From the NCBI RefSeq assembly GCF_015709525.1, contig NZ_JADNRA010000015.1, positions 1 to 64,000 of the forward strand: a stretch of 64,000 bases of DNA, written 5' to 3'. The stretch is from Methylocystis sp. L43 (GTDB taxonomy: Bacteria; Pseudomonadota; Alphaproteobacteria; Rhizobiales; Beijerinckiaceae). Numbering within the stretch: the stretch's first letter is position 1; each line of letters starts with the position of its first letter. The notes under the pieces are model-generated. The model searched no databases. It was given only the letters and a program-made list of their open reading frames with translations, and was not told where the DNA came from. The translations under genes were made by a program, and so were the position numbers. This document shows positions 17,919-28,172 of this stretch, piece by piece.

Positions 17919-18905
17919 TCATGACGCCTTCGCGGCCTGCGCTTCCGCCGCGCGGGCGTCGTCGAGCAGCGCCTGCAGCATGTCGTCGATGTCGTGGCGC
18001 GGACGCCAGCCGGTCGCGTCGGTCAGTCGCGTCGCGTCGCAGGCGACGCTGGCGATGTCGCTTGCAGGGCGCAGCAGCGCCGAATCGACCTTGATCTCAA
18101 ATGGCGCCTTGGCTCGTCCGCGCAGCCGCTCGAGCAGCGCTTCCATGCGATGCGCCCTTCCGGACGCGATGTTGAAGATCGAGACGGAGGCGGGCAGATC
18201 CCGCGCACTTGCGATCAGCCGCATATAGGCGTCGATCACGTCGCGCACATCGAGGAAATCGCGCGCCTTGGACAGATCGCCGACCTTGAGGCGGGGCTCG
18301 GCGCGTCCCGCCTCGATCGCCGCGATCTGCGCGGCGAAGGAGGCGAGCGCGAAGTTACGATTGCGCTGGCCCGGCCCGGAATGGTTGACCGGCCGCGCCA
18401 CGATGAGCCGCCCTCGGGGCGCAAGCAGATCCGCGAGCGCGCTCTCGGCGGCGACTTTCGAGCGGCTGTAGACGTCGACCGGCCGCAATGGAGCGTCTTC
18501 GCTCAAGACGCCGTCACGAAAGCTTGCGCCATAGGCCGCCGCCGTCGAGGCGAAAAGAAAAACGGCCTCGGGGCAGTGACGGGCGACCGCCGCCCCGAGT
18601 GCGAAAGAGCCATGAAAATTCACCCGCCAAGTCAGTTCGGCGGCGTGCAGCGCCTGCGCGATCGACGATTGACCGGCGAGATGGACGATGAGATCGGGAC
18701 GCAAGCGCGCGATGATCGCATCGATCGCCGCTTCGTCGACGAGATCCGCGATGGCTGCGGCGAAAGCCTCATGGCCGCCGCGTTCGCCGGGACGCAGCAG
18801 CAGCGAGCGCGTCGCCTGCGGATAGGCCTCGGCCAGGGCGGCGCAGAGGTGGCCGCCGACAAATCCGGCGCCGCCCGTCACCAAGATGCGCTCGAAGGCT
18901 GCCAT
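17919..18905 (-). CDS. NAD-dependent epimerase/reductase, probably GDP-4-keto-6-deoxymannose reductase (RMD-like)
   Basis: This 328-residue SDR-family sugar nucleotide enzyme has the Rossmann motif TGGAGFVGGHLCAAL, catalytic Ser region FLFASTAAAYG and Tyr-Lys motif VYSRSKVAAE. It lies 20 bases downstream of gmd on the same strand. That position and the family make it the likely second step, reducing GDP-4-keto-6-deoxy-D-mannose to GDP-D-rhamnose (or a related sugar). The exact product cannot be read from sequence; GDP-fucose synthases and GDP-6-deoxytalose reductases are relatives. Confidence 0.82.
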   Translation of the reverse strand: MAAFERILVTGGAGFVGGHLCAALAEAYPQATRSLLLRPGERGGHEAFAAAIADLVDEAAIDAIIARLRPDLIVHLAGQSSIAQALHAAELTWRVNFHGSFALGAAVARHCPEAVFLFASTAAAYGASFRDGVLSEDAPLRPVDVYSRSKVAAESALADLLAPRGRLIVARPVNHSGPGQRNRNFALASFAAQIAAIEAGRAEPRLKVGDLSKARDFLDVRDVIDAYMRLIASARDLPASVSIFNIASGRAHRMEALLERLRGRAKAPFEIKVDSALLRPASDIASVACDATRLTDATGWRPRHDIDDMLQALLDDARAAEAQAAKAS

Positions 18906-18925
18906 CGCGGGCGCCCTTTTTCGGG

Positions 18926-19921
<996 letters not shown>

Positions 19922-20124
19922 TCAAAAGGGGCCGGCCTCCGTGGCGAAGGCGAAACCTTCGCGGCGGCGCGGCCTTAGGGCAGTCTCGCGCAGCCGCGAG
20001 CGGCGCAAAAGGCGCGCGTAACGGAATTACAGAATCAGGGCGCCTGAAGCAAGAGCGTGGGCGGGAACAGGCCGGACGGCGGCAGGCGCCGCCGTCGGCA
20101 GTGTCGAGAATGGCGTTAGTCCGC

Positions 20125-20469
20125 TTACGCCGGCTTGTCGGGCGGCGGCAGCTTGCCTTCCGGCGTCGCCTTGTCGATCGCTTCCGGCAAATACTGGGCG
20201 AGCAGCGCTTTCGCCTTGTCGACGTCGATGCCGGCGTTCTTGGCGATTTCCATCAGCTTATCGGCGTTGACCACCTTGCTGATGTCCATCTCGCTGATCT
20301 TTTCATTGGGACCGAGGCCGACCCAGGAGTGGATCTGCTTCCCCAGGCCGGAGTTCTCGAAATTCTTGACGACGCCGTCGAGGCCGCCCTGCTTCTCCAC
20401 ATAATCCTTAATAAGGTTCAGGGCTTCAGCCCCGATCACGCCGCCAGCGATCGCTTTGAGCCAACTCAT
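20125..20469 (-). CDS. YidB/DUF937-like small protein
   Basis: This 114-residue protein starts MSWLKAIAGGVIGAEALNLI. The repeated pattern (GGLDGVVKNFENSGLGKQIH, SWVGLGPNEKISEMDISKVV) is characteristic of YidB/DUF937 proteins, with a C-terminal helical segment and a short Pro-Lys tail. The function is unknown. A ribosome site (GGGAGAA) precedes the ATG. No operon partner is apparent. Confidence 0.75.
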   Translation of the reverse strand: MSWLKAIAGGVIGAEALNLIKDYVEKQGGLDGVVKNFENSGLGKQIHSWVGLGPNEKISEMDISKVVNADKLMEIAKNAGIDVDKAKALLAQYLPEAIDKATPEGKLPPPDKPA

Positions 20470-20599
20470 GACTATTCTCCCTTTTTAAAAAAGCGCGCGC
20501 TTTGCGCCGCGCTAGCTGAGATAAGGCGGGGCATAGGCTTTACAATGGCGGGGGATGGGCAGGAGATCGGGCAGGCGATCGCGACACAGCCTAAGCCAT

Positions 20600-21538
20600 T
20601 CATTCAAATAGAAGATCCTCCCTGCGTTCGCCCCAGCGTCGGATTTCTTCCCAAATGTCAGGGGCGGTTTCGGCGTAGCGGAAAAGATGGCGGTCTTGCG
20701 CGTCGATCACGCCCTCGTCGACCAGGAAATCGACGTTAAAGGCGCGTCGCCAATAGTTTTCCCCCACGAGAATGATGGGGATCGGCTTGACCTTGCCGGT
20801 CTGCACCAGCGTGAGCGTCTCGAACAATTCGTCGAACGTGCCGAAGCCTCCGGGAAAGGCCACCAACGCCCGCGCGCGCAGCATAAAATGCAGCTTGCGC
20901 AGTGCGAAATAGCGGAAGCGCAGGCAAAGCGATGGCGTGACATAGCTGTTGGGCAGCTGCTCATGCGGGAGGGTGATGTTGAGCCCCACCGTCTCGGCCC
21001 CGGCGTCGAAGGCGCCGCGGTTCGCGGCCTCCATAATGCCCGGTCCGCCGCCGGTGACGATCGCGAGGCGCGGCCAGTCGCCGCTCTCGCGGGCGGCGCC
21101 AACCAGAGCGCCGAACTCGCGCGCGATTTGATAATAGCGCGAATTTTCGCACACGCGTTTCGCCACCGCGAGCTGTTTGGCGACGGCCGCGTCATTGGGA
21201 TTGGCTGTCGCGCGCGCCTGCGCTTCGGCGAGGCGGCTTTCCGCTAAGGCGGGTTCGACGATGCGAGTCGAGCCGAAAACCACGATCGTATCGGTGACGC
21301 CATGGCGTCGCAGCAGCAGTTCGGCCTTGAGGTATTCGAGCTCGAGGCGCGGACCGCGCGCTTGGGCCGACGTCAGGAAATGAATGTCCTCGTCGGCCTT
21401 GCGATAGGACGGACTGGAGAGGATCGCCTGCAGCCGCTTGGCGGCGGCGAGGTCCGGGATGTGCGGCGCGGGGAGTGCGGACGGCGCCCGCCCATCGGGT
21501 TCAGGCCGAGAATTTCGCTCTTCATCGCTTGCGCTCAA
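20600..21538 (-). CDS. TIGR00730 / LOG family Rossmann-fold protein
   Basis: This 312-residue protein has the LOG-family motifs VTGGGPGIMEAANRGAFDAG and FPGGFGTFDELFETLTLVQ (the PGGxGTxxE phosphoribohydrolase motif). LOG enzymes hydrolyse nucleoside 5'-monophosphates to base and ribose 5-phosphate. This longer version has an N-terminal extension of about 90 residues, as in the YgdH/PpnN-like and decarboxylase-annotated members. The start is TTG at 21538, preceded by AGGAG at 7 bases spacing. Its in vivo substrate is unknown. Confidence 0.88.
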   Translation of the reverse strand: MSASDEERNSRPEPDGRAPSALPAPHIPDLAAAKRLQAILSSPSYRKADEDIHFLTSAQARGPRLELEYLKAELLLRRHGVTDTIVVFGSTRIVEPALAESRLAEAQARATANPNDAAVAKQLAVAKRVCENSRYYQIAREFGALVGAARESGDWPRLAIVTGGGPGIMEAANRGAFDAGAETVGLNITLPHEQLPNSYVTPSLCLRFRYFALRKLHFMLRARALVAFPGGFGTFDELFETLTLVQTGKVKPIPIILVGENYWRRAFNVDFLVDEGVIDAQDRHLFRYAETAPDIWEEIRRWGERREDLLFE

Positions 21539-21661
21539 TCATACTCTCCTTTGGCGCCCATACTCTCCTTGGCGCTTTTCTTTATTTCCGGATAGGTCCG
21601 GCGTATATGACCCGCCGGACGCCGGACGGCGAAGATTGATCGAGGAGCAGGGCGGGAGCGC

Positions 21662-22408
21662 ATGGCCGGGCATAGTCAATTCAAGAACATCATGCACAAG
21701 AAGGGCAAGCAGGACGCGATCCGCTCCAAGCTGTTTTCAAAGCTCGCCCGAGAAATCACCGTCGCCGCCAAGATGGGCCTGCCCGACCCGAACATGAACG
21801 CGCGGCTGCGCGCCGCCGTTCTCGCCGCCCGGGCGGAGAACATGCCAAAGGACAATATCGAACGCGCGATCAAGAAGGCGTCCGGCGCCGACGCCGAAAA
21901 TTACGATGAAGTGCGTTACGAGGGCTATGCGCCGGGCGGCGTCGCCGTCATCGTCGAGGCGCTGACCGACAATCGCAACCGCACGGCGGGCGAGGTGCGC
22001 TCCTATTTCACCAAGGCTGGCGGCGCGCTGGCCGAGACCGGCGCCGTGTCCTTCATGTTTGACCGCGTCGGCCTCGTCGAGTTCGACAAGAAGGCGGCGA
22101 CGGAAGATGCGATGATGGAGGCGGCGATCGACGCCGGCGCCGACGACGTCTCGACGGCCGACGAGACGCATGAAGTGATCACGTCCGTCGAATCGCTGCG
22201 CGACGTCGCCAAGGCTCTCGAGGAGAAATTCGGCGAGCCGCGCAAGGCGGCGCTCGTCTGGCGACCGCAGAACACGATCAAGGTCGACGATGATTCGGGC
22301 GAGAAGGTCCTCAAGCTCGTCGGCTTGCTCGAGGACAATGACGACGTGCAGAACGTCTACGCCAATTTCGAGGTCTCCGACGCGCTGGTCGCCAAGCTCT
22401 CGGGCTAA
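21662..22408 (+). CDS. YebC/PmpR family protein (TACO1-like)
   Basis: This 248-residue protein starts [19 protein letters not shown], the conserved YebC N-terminus, followed by [36 protein letters not shown] and [20 protein letters not shown]. Members are annotated as transcriptional regulators, and more recent work links the family to translation of proline-rich stretches. It is often near ruvC, which is absent here. It is followed 42 bases later by a TetR gene. Confidence 0.95.
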   Translation: MAGHSQFKNIMHKKGKQDAIRSKLFSKLAREITVAAKMGLPDPNMNARLRAAVLAARAENMPKDNIERAIKKASGADAENYDEVRYEGYAPGGVAVIVEALTDNRNRTAGEVRSYFTKAGGALAETGAVSFMFDRVGLVEFDKKAATEDAMMEAAIDAGADDVSTADETHEVITSVESLRDVAKALEEKFGEPRKAALVWRPQNTIKVDDDSGEKVLKLVGLLEDNDDVQNVYANFEVSDALVAKLSG

Positions 22409-22450
22409 TCCGGCGACGGGCGATGACGCCGATCCGCGCCGGGGTGAGAG

Positions 22451-23071
22451 ATGCACAATAAGCGAGGCTATCACCACGGGTCGCTCAAACAGGCGCTGAT
22501 CGACGCCGCTTTGGACATTCTCGCCGAAGGCGGAACATCGGCGCTGACGCTCACCGAGGCGGCGCGCCGCGCCGGCGTTTCGCCCGCCGCCCCTTACCGT
22601 CACTTCAGCGGTCGCGACGCGCTGATGAGCGAACTGGCGCGCCGCGGTTTCGAGACCTTTGGCGCACGGATTGAAACGGCATGGGACGAAGGCCGGCCCG
22701 ACGCCAGAAGCGCGATGCGCGCCATGTGCGCCGCCTATCTCAAATTTGCGCGCGAAGAGCCCGGGCTCTACGCGGCGATGTTTGCGCAGGCGAAGACGCT
22801 TGCCGATCCGGGAGCGGGCGGCGCCGCCGACCATGCGCTGGAGATCCTTTGGCGCGCCGTGGTGGCCTGGCTGCAGCAGGCGGGCGCGCCGGCGCAGGGC
22901 GCGCGCTACGCGGCGCTGCAAATATGGTCGCTCGCCCATGGCGTCGCGATGCTGACCATCTCGGGTCATTTCGATCCCGTCAAAAGCGCGGATCCGGCGC
23001 TGGTGCTCGAGAGCGCCGCGCAAGGCGTCATGGAGAGCGCCGCTGCGCGCGCGAAAGCCGCGCCAGCTTAA
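22451..23071 (+). CDS. TetR/AcrR family transcriptional regulator
   Basis: This 206-residue protein has an N-terminal TetR helix-turn-helix (ALTLTEAARRAGVSPAAPYR then HFSGRDALMSELARRGFE) and a C-terminal WHG-type effector domain (ARYAALQIWSLAHGVAMLTI). It probably represses an unidentified target; no obvious efflux or enzyme target is divergently placed. It is close behind yebC on the same strand. Confidence 0.92.
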   Translation: MHNKRGYHHGSLKQALIDAALDILAEGGTSALTLTEAARRAGVSPAAPYRHFSGRDALMSELARRGFETFGARIETAWDEGRPDARSAMRAMCAAYLKFAREEPGLYAAMFAQAKTLADPGAGGAADHALEILWRAVVAWLQQAGAPAQGARYAALQIWSLAHGVAMLTISGHFDPVKSADPALVLESAAQGVMESAAARAKAAPA

Positions 23072-23176
23072 TCTCTTAATAAAGCGCGACCGGGCGCCAA
23101 ATTACGCGCCGGCTTTAATCCTTCATTAACGTTAACGCCCTCAAATGACGCAAATCCTAATTGCGTGAGGGCTCCC

Positions 23177-23977
23177 GTGACGCAAGCGTCATCCCGACAC
23201 ATCCGCTTCAGAGGCAGGTCCTTTCCCGTCCTGACGCTGGAGCCCGAGCAGCCGATCGAAGGCTGGTTCGAGCAGCTCGACGCGCTGCTTGAGCAGTCGC
23301 CCGCGTTTTTCAGCCGGAAGTCGATCGTCATCGACCTCGCCAAGCTGACGATTGAGCGGCCACAACTCACCGAGCTCCTCGAAAATCTCACCCGGCGCGG
23401 CATACGCCTCATGGGATTGTCGGGGGTCGACCCGTCATGGGCCAGCGACGATCTGCCGCCGATTCTGGCCGGCGGTCGCGCTACCCCGCAACCGCCGCCG
23501 GACGTCAGCGCAACGCGCGCCAAAGACGCAAGCCCTGGAACGCTGTCCCCAAGCGAAGAAGCAGCCTTCGAGGATATCGCCAACGCGCTCGGCGCCGGCG
23601 GCGCACAGTCCGTCGATTCCAAATCGTCCGAGCCGCCGGCCCCCTCGGCTGCGCCGCTGATCCTGCTGGAGCCGGTGCGCTCCGGGCAGTCGATTTATCA
23701 CCCGGACGGCGACGTGACCGTGATCGGCTCCGTCGCGTCGGGCGCGGAAATCATGGCGGGCGGCTCCGTGCATATCTACGGGACGCTGCGCGGCCGCGCG
23801 ATGGCCGGCGCCTATGGCGAAAAACGCGCGCGAATTTTCTGCCGCAAGCTCGAAGCCGAGCTGCTCTCGGTTTGCGGCGTTTATCTGACCGCCGACGAGA
23901 TCTCGGCGAATGTTCAGAGCCAATCCATCCAGGCCTGGCTCGAAAACGAGACGGTCAAGATCGCGCGGCTCGATTAA
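23177..23977 (+). CDS. minC: Septum site-determining protein MinC
   Basis: MinC is an FtsZ polymerisation inhibitor that, with MinD, blocks polar septa. The N-terminal domain contains RGRSFPVLTLEPEQPIEGWF. A proline- and alanine-rich linker (residues about 95-160) leads to the C-terminal beta-helix PDGDVTVIGSVASGAEIMAG with GSVHIYGTLRGRAMAG. The GTG at 23177 was chosen because GAGG lies 6 bases upstream; a GTG four codons earlier is in frame. It is first gene of minCDE, with 13 bases to minD. Confidence 0.95.
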   Translation: MTQASSRHIRFRGRSFPVLTLEPEQPIEGWFEQLDALLEQSPAFFSRKSIVIDLAKLTIERPQLTELLENLTRRGIRLMGLSGVDPSWASDDLPPILAGGRATPQPPPDVSATRAKDASPGTLSPSEEAAFEDIANALGAGGAQSVDSKSSEPPAPSAAPLILLEPVRSGQSIYHPDGDVTVIGSVASGAEIMAGGSVHIYGTLRGRAMAGAYGEKRARIFCRKLEAELLSVCGVYLTADEISANVQSQSIQAWLENETVKIARLD

Positions 23978-23990
23978 GAGAGGACGAACA

Positions 23991-24806
23991 ATGGCCAAGA
24001 CTTTGGTGGTGACCTCCGGCAAAGGAGGCGTCGGAAAGACAACGTCGACCGCGGCTCTCGGGGCCGCGCTGGCCCAACAGGGTCACAAGGTCGCGGTCGT
24101 CGACTTCGACGTCGGCCTGCGCAACCTCGATCTCGTCATGGGCGCCGAGCGGCGCGTGGTGTTTGATCTCATCAACGTCGCGCAGGGCGACGCGAAGCTG
24201 CATCAGGCGCTCATCCGCGACAAGCGCTTGAACAATCTCTATCTGCTGCCCGCGTCGCAGACGCGCGACAAGGACGCCTTGACCGAAGAGGGCGTGCAGC
24301 GCGTCATCAATGAATTGCGCGAGAAGTTCGACTGGATCGTCTGCGACAGTCCCGCCGGCATCGAACGCGGCGCGACGCTCGCGATGCGCTTCGCCGACGT
24401 CGCGGTGGTCGTCGCCAATCCGGAAGTCTCCTCGGTGCGCGATTCCGATCGCATCATCGGATTGCTCGACGCCAAGACCGAACGCGCCGAAAAGGGCGAA
24501 CGCGTCGAGAAGCATCTGCTGCTGACGCGCTATGACGCGCAGCGCGCCGGCCGCGGCGAGATGCTCAGCGTCGACGACGTGCTCGAAATTCTCTCGATAC
24601 CGCTGCTTGGGATCGTGCCGGAGAGCGAAGACGTCCTGCGCGCCTCGAACGTCGGCGCGCCGATCATTCTTCACAACGCCATGAGCCCCGCGGCGCGCGC
24701 CTATTCGGAAGCGGCGAAGAGGCTGTGCGGCGAAAAACTGCCGGTGAATATTCCCGCGGACAAGCGGGGACTCTTCGTTCGGCTCTTTGGTCGGAGGGCG
24801 GCATGA
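23991..24806 (+). CDS. minD: Septum site-determining ATPase MinD
   Basis: This 271-residue ParA-type ATPase has the deviant Walker A GKGGVGKTT (K11 and K16), the switch region DFDVGLRNLDLVMGAERRVV, and VCDSPAGIERGA. The C-terminal amphipathic membrane-targeting helix is KRGLFVRLFGRRAA. It recruits MinC to the membrane and is displaced by MinE to give pole-to-pole oscillation. Its stop overlaps the minE start by four bases. Confidence 0.97.
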   Translation: MAKTLVVTSGKGGVGKTTSTAALGAALAQQGHKVAVVDFDVGLRNLDLVMGAERRVVFDLINVAQGDAKLHQALIRDKRLNNLYLLPASQTRDKDALTEEGVQRVINELREKFDWIVCDSPAGIERGATLAMRFADVAVVVANPEVSSVRDSDRIIGLLDAKTERAEKGERVEKHLLLTRYDAQRAGRGEMLSVDDVLEILSIPLLGIVPESEDVLRASNVGAPIILHNAMSPAARAYSEAAKRLCGEKLPVNIPADKRGLFVRLFGRRAA

Positions 24807-25123
24807 ATATTTTCGGATTGTTCGGGCGTCGCGGCGCCACCGCGCCGGTTGCGCGCGAGCGCCTGCAGATCCTTCTCGCGCATGAACGCAAATCCGCGCG
24901 CGATTCGGATCTCATCGCCGTGCTGCACAAGGAAGTCCTCATCGCGATCTCCAAGCACATCAACGTCGACCCCGAAAAGGTCATGGTGAAGATGCATCGC
25001 AAGGAAGACATGTCGCTGCTCGAAATCGACATCGAGATCGAGCCGGCGGCGACGCTCGAAAGCGACGTGGCCTTCGTGGATGACGCCGTGCTTGAAGATG
25101 ATCTGAGCGGCAAGGCGGCCTGA
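24803..25123 (+). CDS. minE: Cell division topological specificity factor MinE
   Basis: This 106-residue protein has an N-terminal membrane-binding segment MNIFGLFGRRG, the anti-MinCD region RLQILLAHERKSARDSDLIA, and the topological specificity domain with LHKEVLIAISKHINVDPEKV. Its acidic C-terminal tail is longer than in the E. coli protein (88 aa). The ATG overlaps the minD stop. The operon ends at the strong hairpin 25 bases downstream. Confidence 0.96.
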   Translation: MNIFGLFGRRGATAPVARERLQILLAHERKSARDSDLIAVLHKEVLIAISKHINVDPEKVMVKMHRKEDMSLLEIDIEIEPAATLESDVAFVDDAVLEDDLSGKAA

Positions 25124-25147
25124 TTTCCCGACGCGAAACGCGTGACG

Positions 25148-25178
25148 GCGCCGCGCCAATTTCTTGGCGCGGCGCTTT
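25148..25178 (+). terminator. Intrinsic terminator after minE
   Basis: A perfect 12-bp stem (GCGCCGCGCCAA / TTGGCGCGGCGC) with the tetraloop TTTC is followed by TTT. It lies 25 bases after the minE stop on the same strand. The U-tract is short, but the stem is very stable. Confidence 0.75.
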
Positions 25179-25261
25179 CCCTTGCGCCAATGTTAATGCA
25201 TATTACATTGGTGTCGGCCCCGCTTTGGCGGCGGGCGGCCGTTGACCAACTGGAGCCCATC

Positions 25262-25744
25262 ATGAGCTGCCATCGTTATTCTCGCATGTCGTCATCCGGA
25301 GAGGGCGGGGCGCCCTGGGGGCATCACGGACGAATGTCCTGGAGGCCCTACGAGATCGCAGCGGTGATCCTCGGCTTTTTCATCTTCTGGCCGCTCGGCC
25401 TCGCCATATTGGTCTGGAAGCTTTGGCAGCGCAGCCAGGGCTTTGAAGGCGATTTCTTCGCCTTCGCCCAGGAGCAGGGCGCGCGGGTGAAGGACGCCGT
25501 GAGCGGCGTCGCCCGGGAGGGTTCGGCCGCTTGGGGCGGTCCCGCCTTCATGCGCTCGACCGGCAATATCGCTTTCGACGAATGGCGCGAAGGCGAACTC
25601 GCGCGGCTTGAGGAAGAGCGCCGCAAACTCGCCGAAGCGGAGCGCGACTTCGCTGAACATATCGACCAGCTGCGCCGCGCCCGCGATCGCGAGGAGTTCG
25701 AATCCTTCATGCGCGGCCGCAAAGGCGAGGATAAAGGCGCGTAA
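25262..25744 (+). CDS. DUF2852 domain-containing membrane protein
   Basis: This 160-residue protein starts MSCHRYSRMSSSGEGGAPWG. One transmembrane helix (AVILGFFIFWPLGLAILVWK) is followed by KLWQRSQGFEGDFFAFAQ and a long charged coiled-coil tail (RLEEERRKLAEAERDFAEHI). This is the DUF2852 layout, a family confined largely to alphaproteobacteria with unknown function. A longer in-frame extension exists upstream but lacks a plausible start and would run through the minE terminator. Confidence 0.82.
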   Translation: MSCHRYSRMSSSGEGGAPWGHHGRMSWRPYEIAAVILGFFIFWPLGLAILVWKLWQRSQGFEGDFFAFAQEQGARVKDAVSGVAREGSAAWGGPAFMRSTGNIAFDEWREGELARLEEERRKLAEAERDFAEHIDQLRRARDREEFESFMRGRKGEDKGA

Positions 25745-25783
25745 CGCGGGTTAAGGCTGCGCAAGCGCTGACCTGAACAGAAG

Positions 25784-25815
25784 AGGCGCAAATCGGCATT
25801 GTCCGATTTGCGCCT
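25784..25815. terminator. Bidirectional terminator-like hairpin
   Basis: A perfect 13-bp stem (AGGCGCAAATCGG / CCGATTTGCGCCT) with a 6-base loop lies between the convergent DUF2852 and SH3b genes. It could terminate both. A related hairpin with the same left arm lies at 28293-28317, so it may be a dispersed repeat doing terminator duty. Confidence 0.6.
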
Positions 25816-25850
25816 TCGCGCGCCGGCCTTTTCTCGCCTCGCCCGCGTTC

Positions 25851-26336
25851 TTAACGGGGAATGACGGACCGTTGGCGCGCTAGAAGACCCCCTCTGACGA
25901 ATCCGGTCTTGCCCTGATAAGAGACGCGGCACCAGCCCCTGCCGAGTCCACTTCTGCAGCGAAGGACATCGACCTTTTTGCCGCCGGGAATCACCGTGAT
26001 AACGGAGGAAAACATGCTGGCGCGCCGTTTTAGGCTGGCTGCGTCAGTCGTCACAACTGGCGCAACGATGACCTGCGATCCGGACGTCCCGAGCGCAGGC
26101 GCGTTCACCCACCCCGTCTTCGAACCATAGCGGACTTGGCACCAGCTGTGGCGCCAGCCCGGGTCGCAGCTCAACACCTGCACATCAGATCCGGCCGGAA
26201 TCTGACCGATTCTACGCCATGACACGCCCGGTCCAGAGCGTAAGACGGCCGGACTTTGGGCGGTGGCGGCCTGAGCCACATCCTGGACAAGAAAAGCGAC
26301 GAGGCCGACTGTCGCTGCAACGAGCATGTTTCTCAT
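25851..26336 (-). CDS. Exported protein with two bacterial SH3 domains
   Basis: This 161-residue protein starts MRNMLVAATVGLVAFLVQDV (signal peptide, cut near AQA). Two SH3b repeats follow: one with LRSGPGVSWRRIGQIPAGSD and CQVRYGSKTGWVNA, the other with RASMFSSVITVIPGGKKVDV and CRVSYQGKTGFVRG. Each repeat carries a pair of cysteines that could form disulfides. It is presumably periplasmic; SH3b domains often bind peptidoglycan or peptides. ATG at 26336 has GGGAG about 7 bases upstream. Confidence 0.85.
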   Translation of the reverse strand: MRNMLVAATVGLVAFLVQDVAQAATAQSPAVLRSGPGVSWRRIGQIPAGSDVQVLSCDPGWRHSWCQVRYGSKTGWVNAPALGTSGSQVIVAPVVTTDAASLKRRASMFSSVITVIPGGKKVDVLRCRSGLGRGWCRVSYQGKTGFVRGGLLARQRSVIPR

Positions 26337-26657
26337 AGCGAACTCTCCCACTTACGGACGACAAGCTTCTTCCTACTCACGCCACACCGGCATATCAGGC
26401 GAGCGAAGGAGATTGGTCCGTTTGACGGTCCCTCAGCAATGCTCCAACTTGTTCTTTCGTTGTTCTGGAGACGAGAAAAGACAAGTGCAGCCCTTGACGT
26501 TTTTCAATTGGGATAAACCTAAAGCTTTTCTAGTGAGATTGCACAAACTTTTCGCCGGCGAAGCGCGACTCGCCCACGGTCGAGCGTTGCGCCGCTCCGC
26601 GATTTTGGATTCAAACCGCGTCAGCCTCGGTCGGAGACACGCCTCTACTGAATTGGC
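26337..26657. other. Gene-free, AT-richer intergenic stretch
   Basis: These 321 bases carry no convincing gene. They are visibly richer in A and T than the surroundings (26 of the 60 bases in 26461-26520 are G or C). A plus-strand open frame through it has no ribosome site and an atypical composition. The promoter of the SH3b gene should lie at the left end. Confidence 0.5.
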
Positions 26658-28172
26658 TCAGAACGGATCTGACGTCGCCACGTCCTGGTATGCTTCGAGC
26701 GCGAGCGACAGTCTTTTGTCCTCACCAACTGCAGGCTGCGCGATACGCCCGGCGGCAAAGGCGATCATGGGATCGGCGCCAGGCGGCAGATGACGCGCTT
26801 CATCAAGCAGGAACTCAGCTCTCGCCTGCTCATCGTGAATTTCGCCAAGGCAATTTTGCATCTGCTCCAAGCGTTCCAGGAGGCTTCGAAGCGCCTTCCG
26901 CCCGCTTACAAGTTTTGCGGCGGACTTGAAAAAGCCTGCCATATAACGAAGCTTCTTCGCCCGAATGCGAACTTTGTGCTGCGCCTCTGGATCGAGATCG
27001 CCAAGATTGCGCGCCGATTTTACAAATTTGCGCAGGCGCTTCTTCAAGGCGCGACCGGCAAAACGTCCAATCGGCTGACGCCAACGGCTTTCGTCGGCCC
27101 GCCACGATCCCTCCTCGATCCAGGCCGCCAGATCGATGAGAAGCATCCTCAATCGCGGCGAGTCCACGGCGGCGTTCACCCTGCCATGCGCGTCATCTCT
27201 CTTGGCGTCGGTGCGATCGGCGAGTTGGCGTGCGCCTGGACAGCCGCCCGTCTCATCCGCTGCTTCGAAGTCTTGCTGAAACACATCCAGATCACGCGCC
27301 TCGCCAAAGACATGGGCGATCCATTTGAGTTCATCATCGAGACGCTGATAATCAGGATCGTTAACGATCGGCTTGAAGAGCTGGAGAGCAGCCCGTAAGC
27401 GCCGCAGCGCGATCCGCCCTTGGTGAACGGCTTCGACTCGATCATCGCCTCTCAGGGCATGGGTATTGAGGATGAAGTCATGCAGGCAGGCGTGGCAGAC
27501 GAGTTGGAACGCCTCGGCGCAGTTCATGCGCGTTGTCATTTTGGGTTGGCGTCCCTTGAACGCGCGACCCCACGCGTCCTTGGCCAGAAGATGCCCGCGC
27601 TCGGCTTTGCTGATCAAAGAGAGAGTGATGGGCGCGTCAGCGCAGAGAGCGCCAGCAAATTCGAACAATGTCTTGCGCTCGCCGCTTTTGAGCTCAAGCT
27701 CCAATTCGCTAAATCGCTGCGTGCGGCTTTCTGTTCTGATCTCGCCGATGTCGAGCGCGGCTTCCAGCTCGCTTTCATGCAAAGTTATCACTGAAGTTTC
27801 TCGTTCCACGTCAACGTCGAGATTGCGACGCAGATGGTCCCGCACCTTCGCTTTTCTAAAAAACCGCGCCAAGGGCGAGCGTCGAATGGTCGCCAGGTCA
27901 GGCGCGTCCCCTTCGGTCGCAGCTTCGAATTCATCCCGATCCAGCGTGGAGGGCTTCTCGCGCTTAACCGTCTGTATGCTTTCCTGCCCGTCTTGGCGCA
28001 CACGCAACGTCACCGCGTGACGCCAGAGATAATCATCCGCCGTATCGAAATAATGCGAGACGAGGCGTCGCCGCGCTGTCGCTTCCTTTGTGTCCTCGCG
28101 GAGCGCCGCCTGTACAGCGGCTAAGGCTTCTGGAGGAAAAACGAATTTAAGTTCGGACTCGACATTATCCAT
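26658..28172 (-). CDS. CYTH-CHAD domain protein (inorganic triphosphatase-like)
   Basis: This 504-residue protein has an N-terminal CYTH domain (about 1-205) with the hallmark ExExK as E5, E7, K9 in VESELKFVF; RKAKVRDHLRRNL and the RFSELELELK strand supply tunnel charges. A CHAD domain (about 215-495) follows, with conserved basic helices: DRVEAVHQGRIALRRLRAAL and HKVRIRAKKLRYMAGFF. CYTH enzymes hydrolyse triphosphate, and CHAD binds polyphosphate granules, so a role in polyphosphate metabolism is the likely inference. It stands alone in an AT-richer stretch with codon use less GC-biased than its neighbours. Confidence 0.92.
   Translation of the reverse strand: MDNVESELKFVFPPEALAAVQAALREDTKEATARRRLVSHYFDTADDYLWRHAVTLRVRQDGQESIQTVKREKPSTLDRDEFEAATEGDAPDLATIRRSPLARFFRKAKVRDHLRRNLDVDVERETSVITLHESELEAALDIGEIRTESRTQRFSELELELKSGERKTLFEFAGALCADAPITLSLISKAERGHLLAKDAWGRAFKGRQPKMTTRMNCAEAFQLVCHACLHDFILNTHALRGDDRVEAVHQGRIALRRLRAALQLFKPIVNDPDYQRLDDELKWIAHVFGEARDLDVFQQDFEAADETGGCPGARQLADRTDAKRDDAHGRVNAAVDSPRLRMLLIDLAAWIEEGSWRADESRWRQPIGRFAGRALKKRLRKFVKSARNLGDLDPEAQHKVRIRAKKLRYMAGFFKSAAKLVSGRKALRSLLERLEQMQNCLGEIHDEQARAEFLLDEARHLPPGADPMIAFAAGRIAQPAVGEDKRLSLALEAYQDVATSDPF

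Noticed and set aside
26326-26793. 155-codon plus-strand frame through the gap and the end of the CYTH-CHAD gene
   Set aside because: No ribosome site, atypical composition, and its 3' third is antisense to a real gene.
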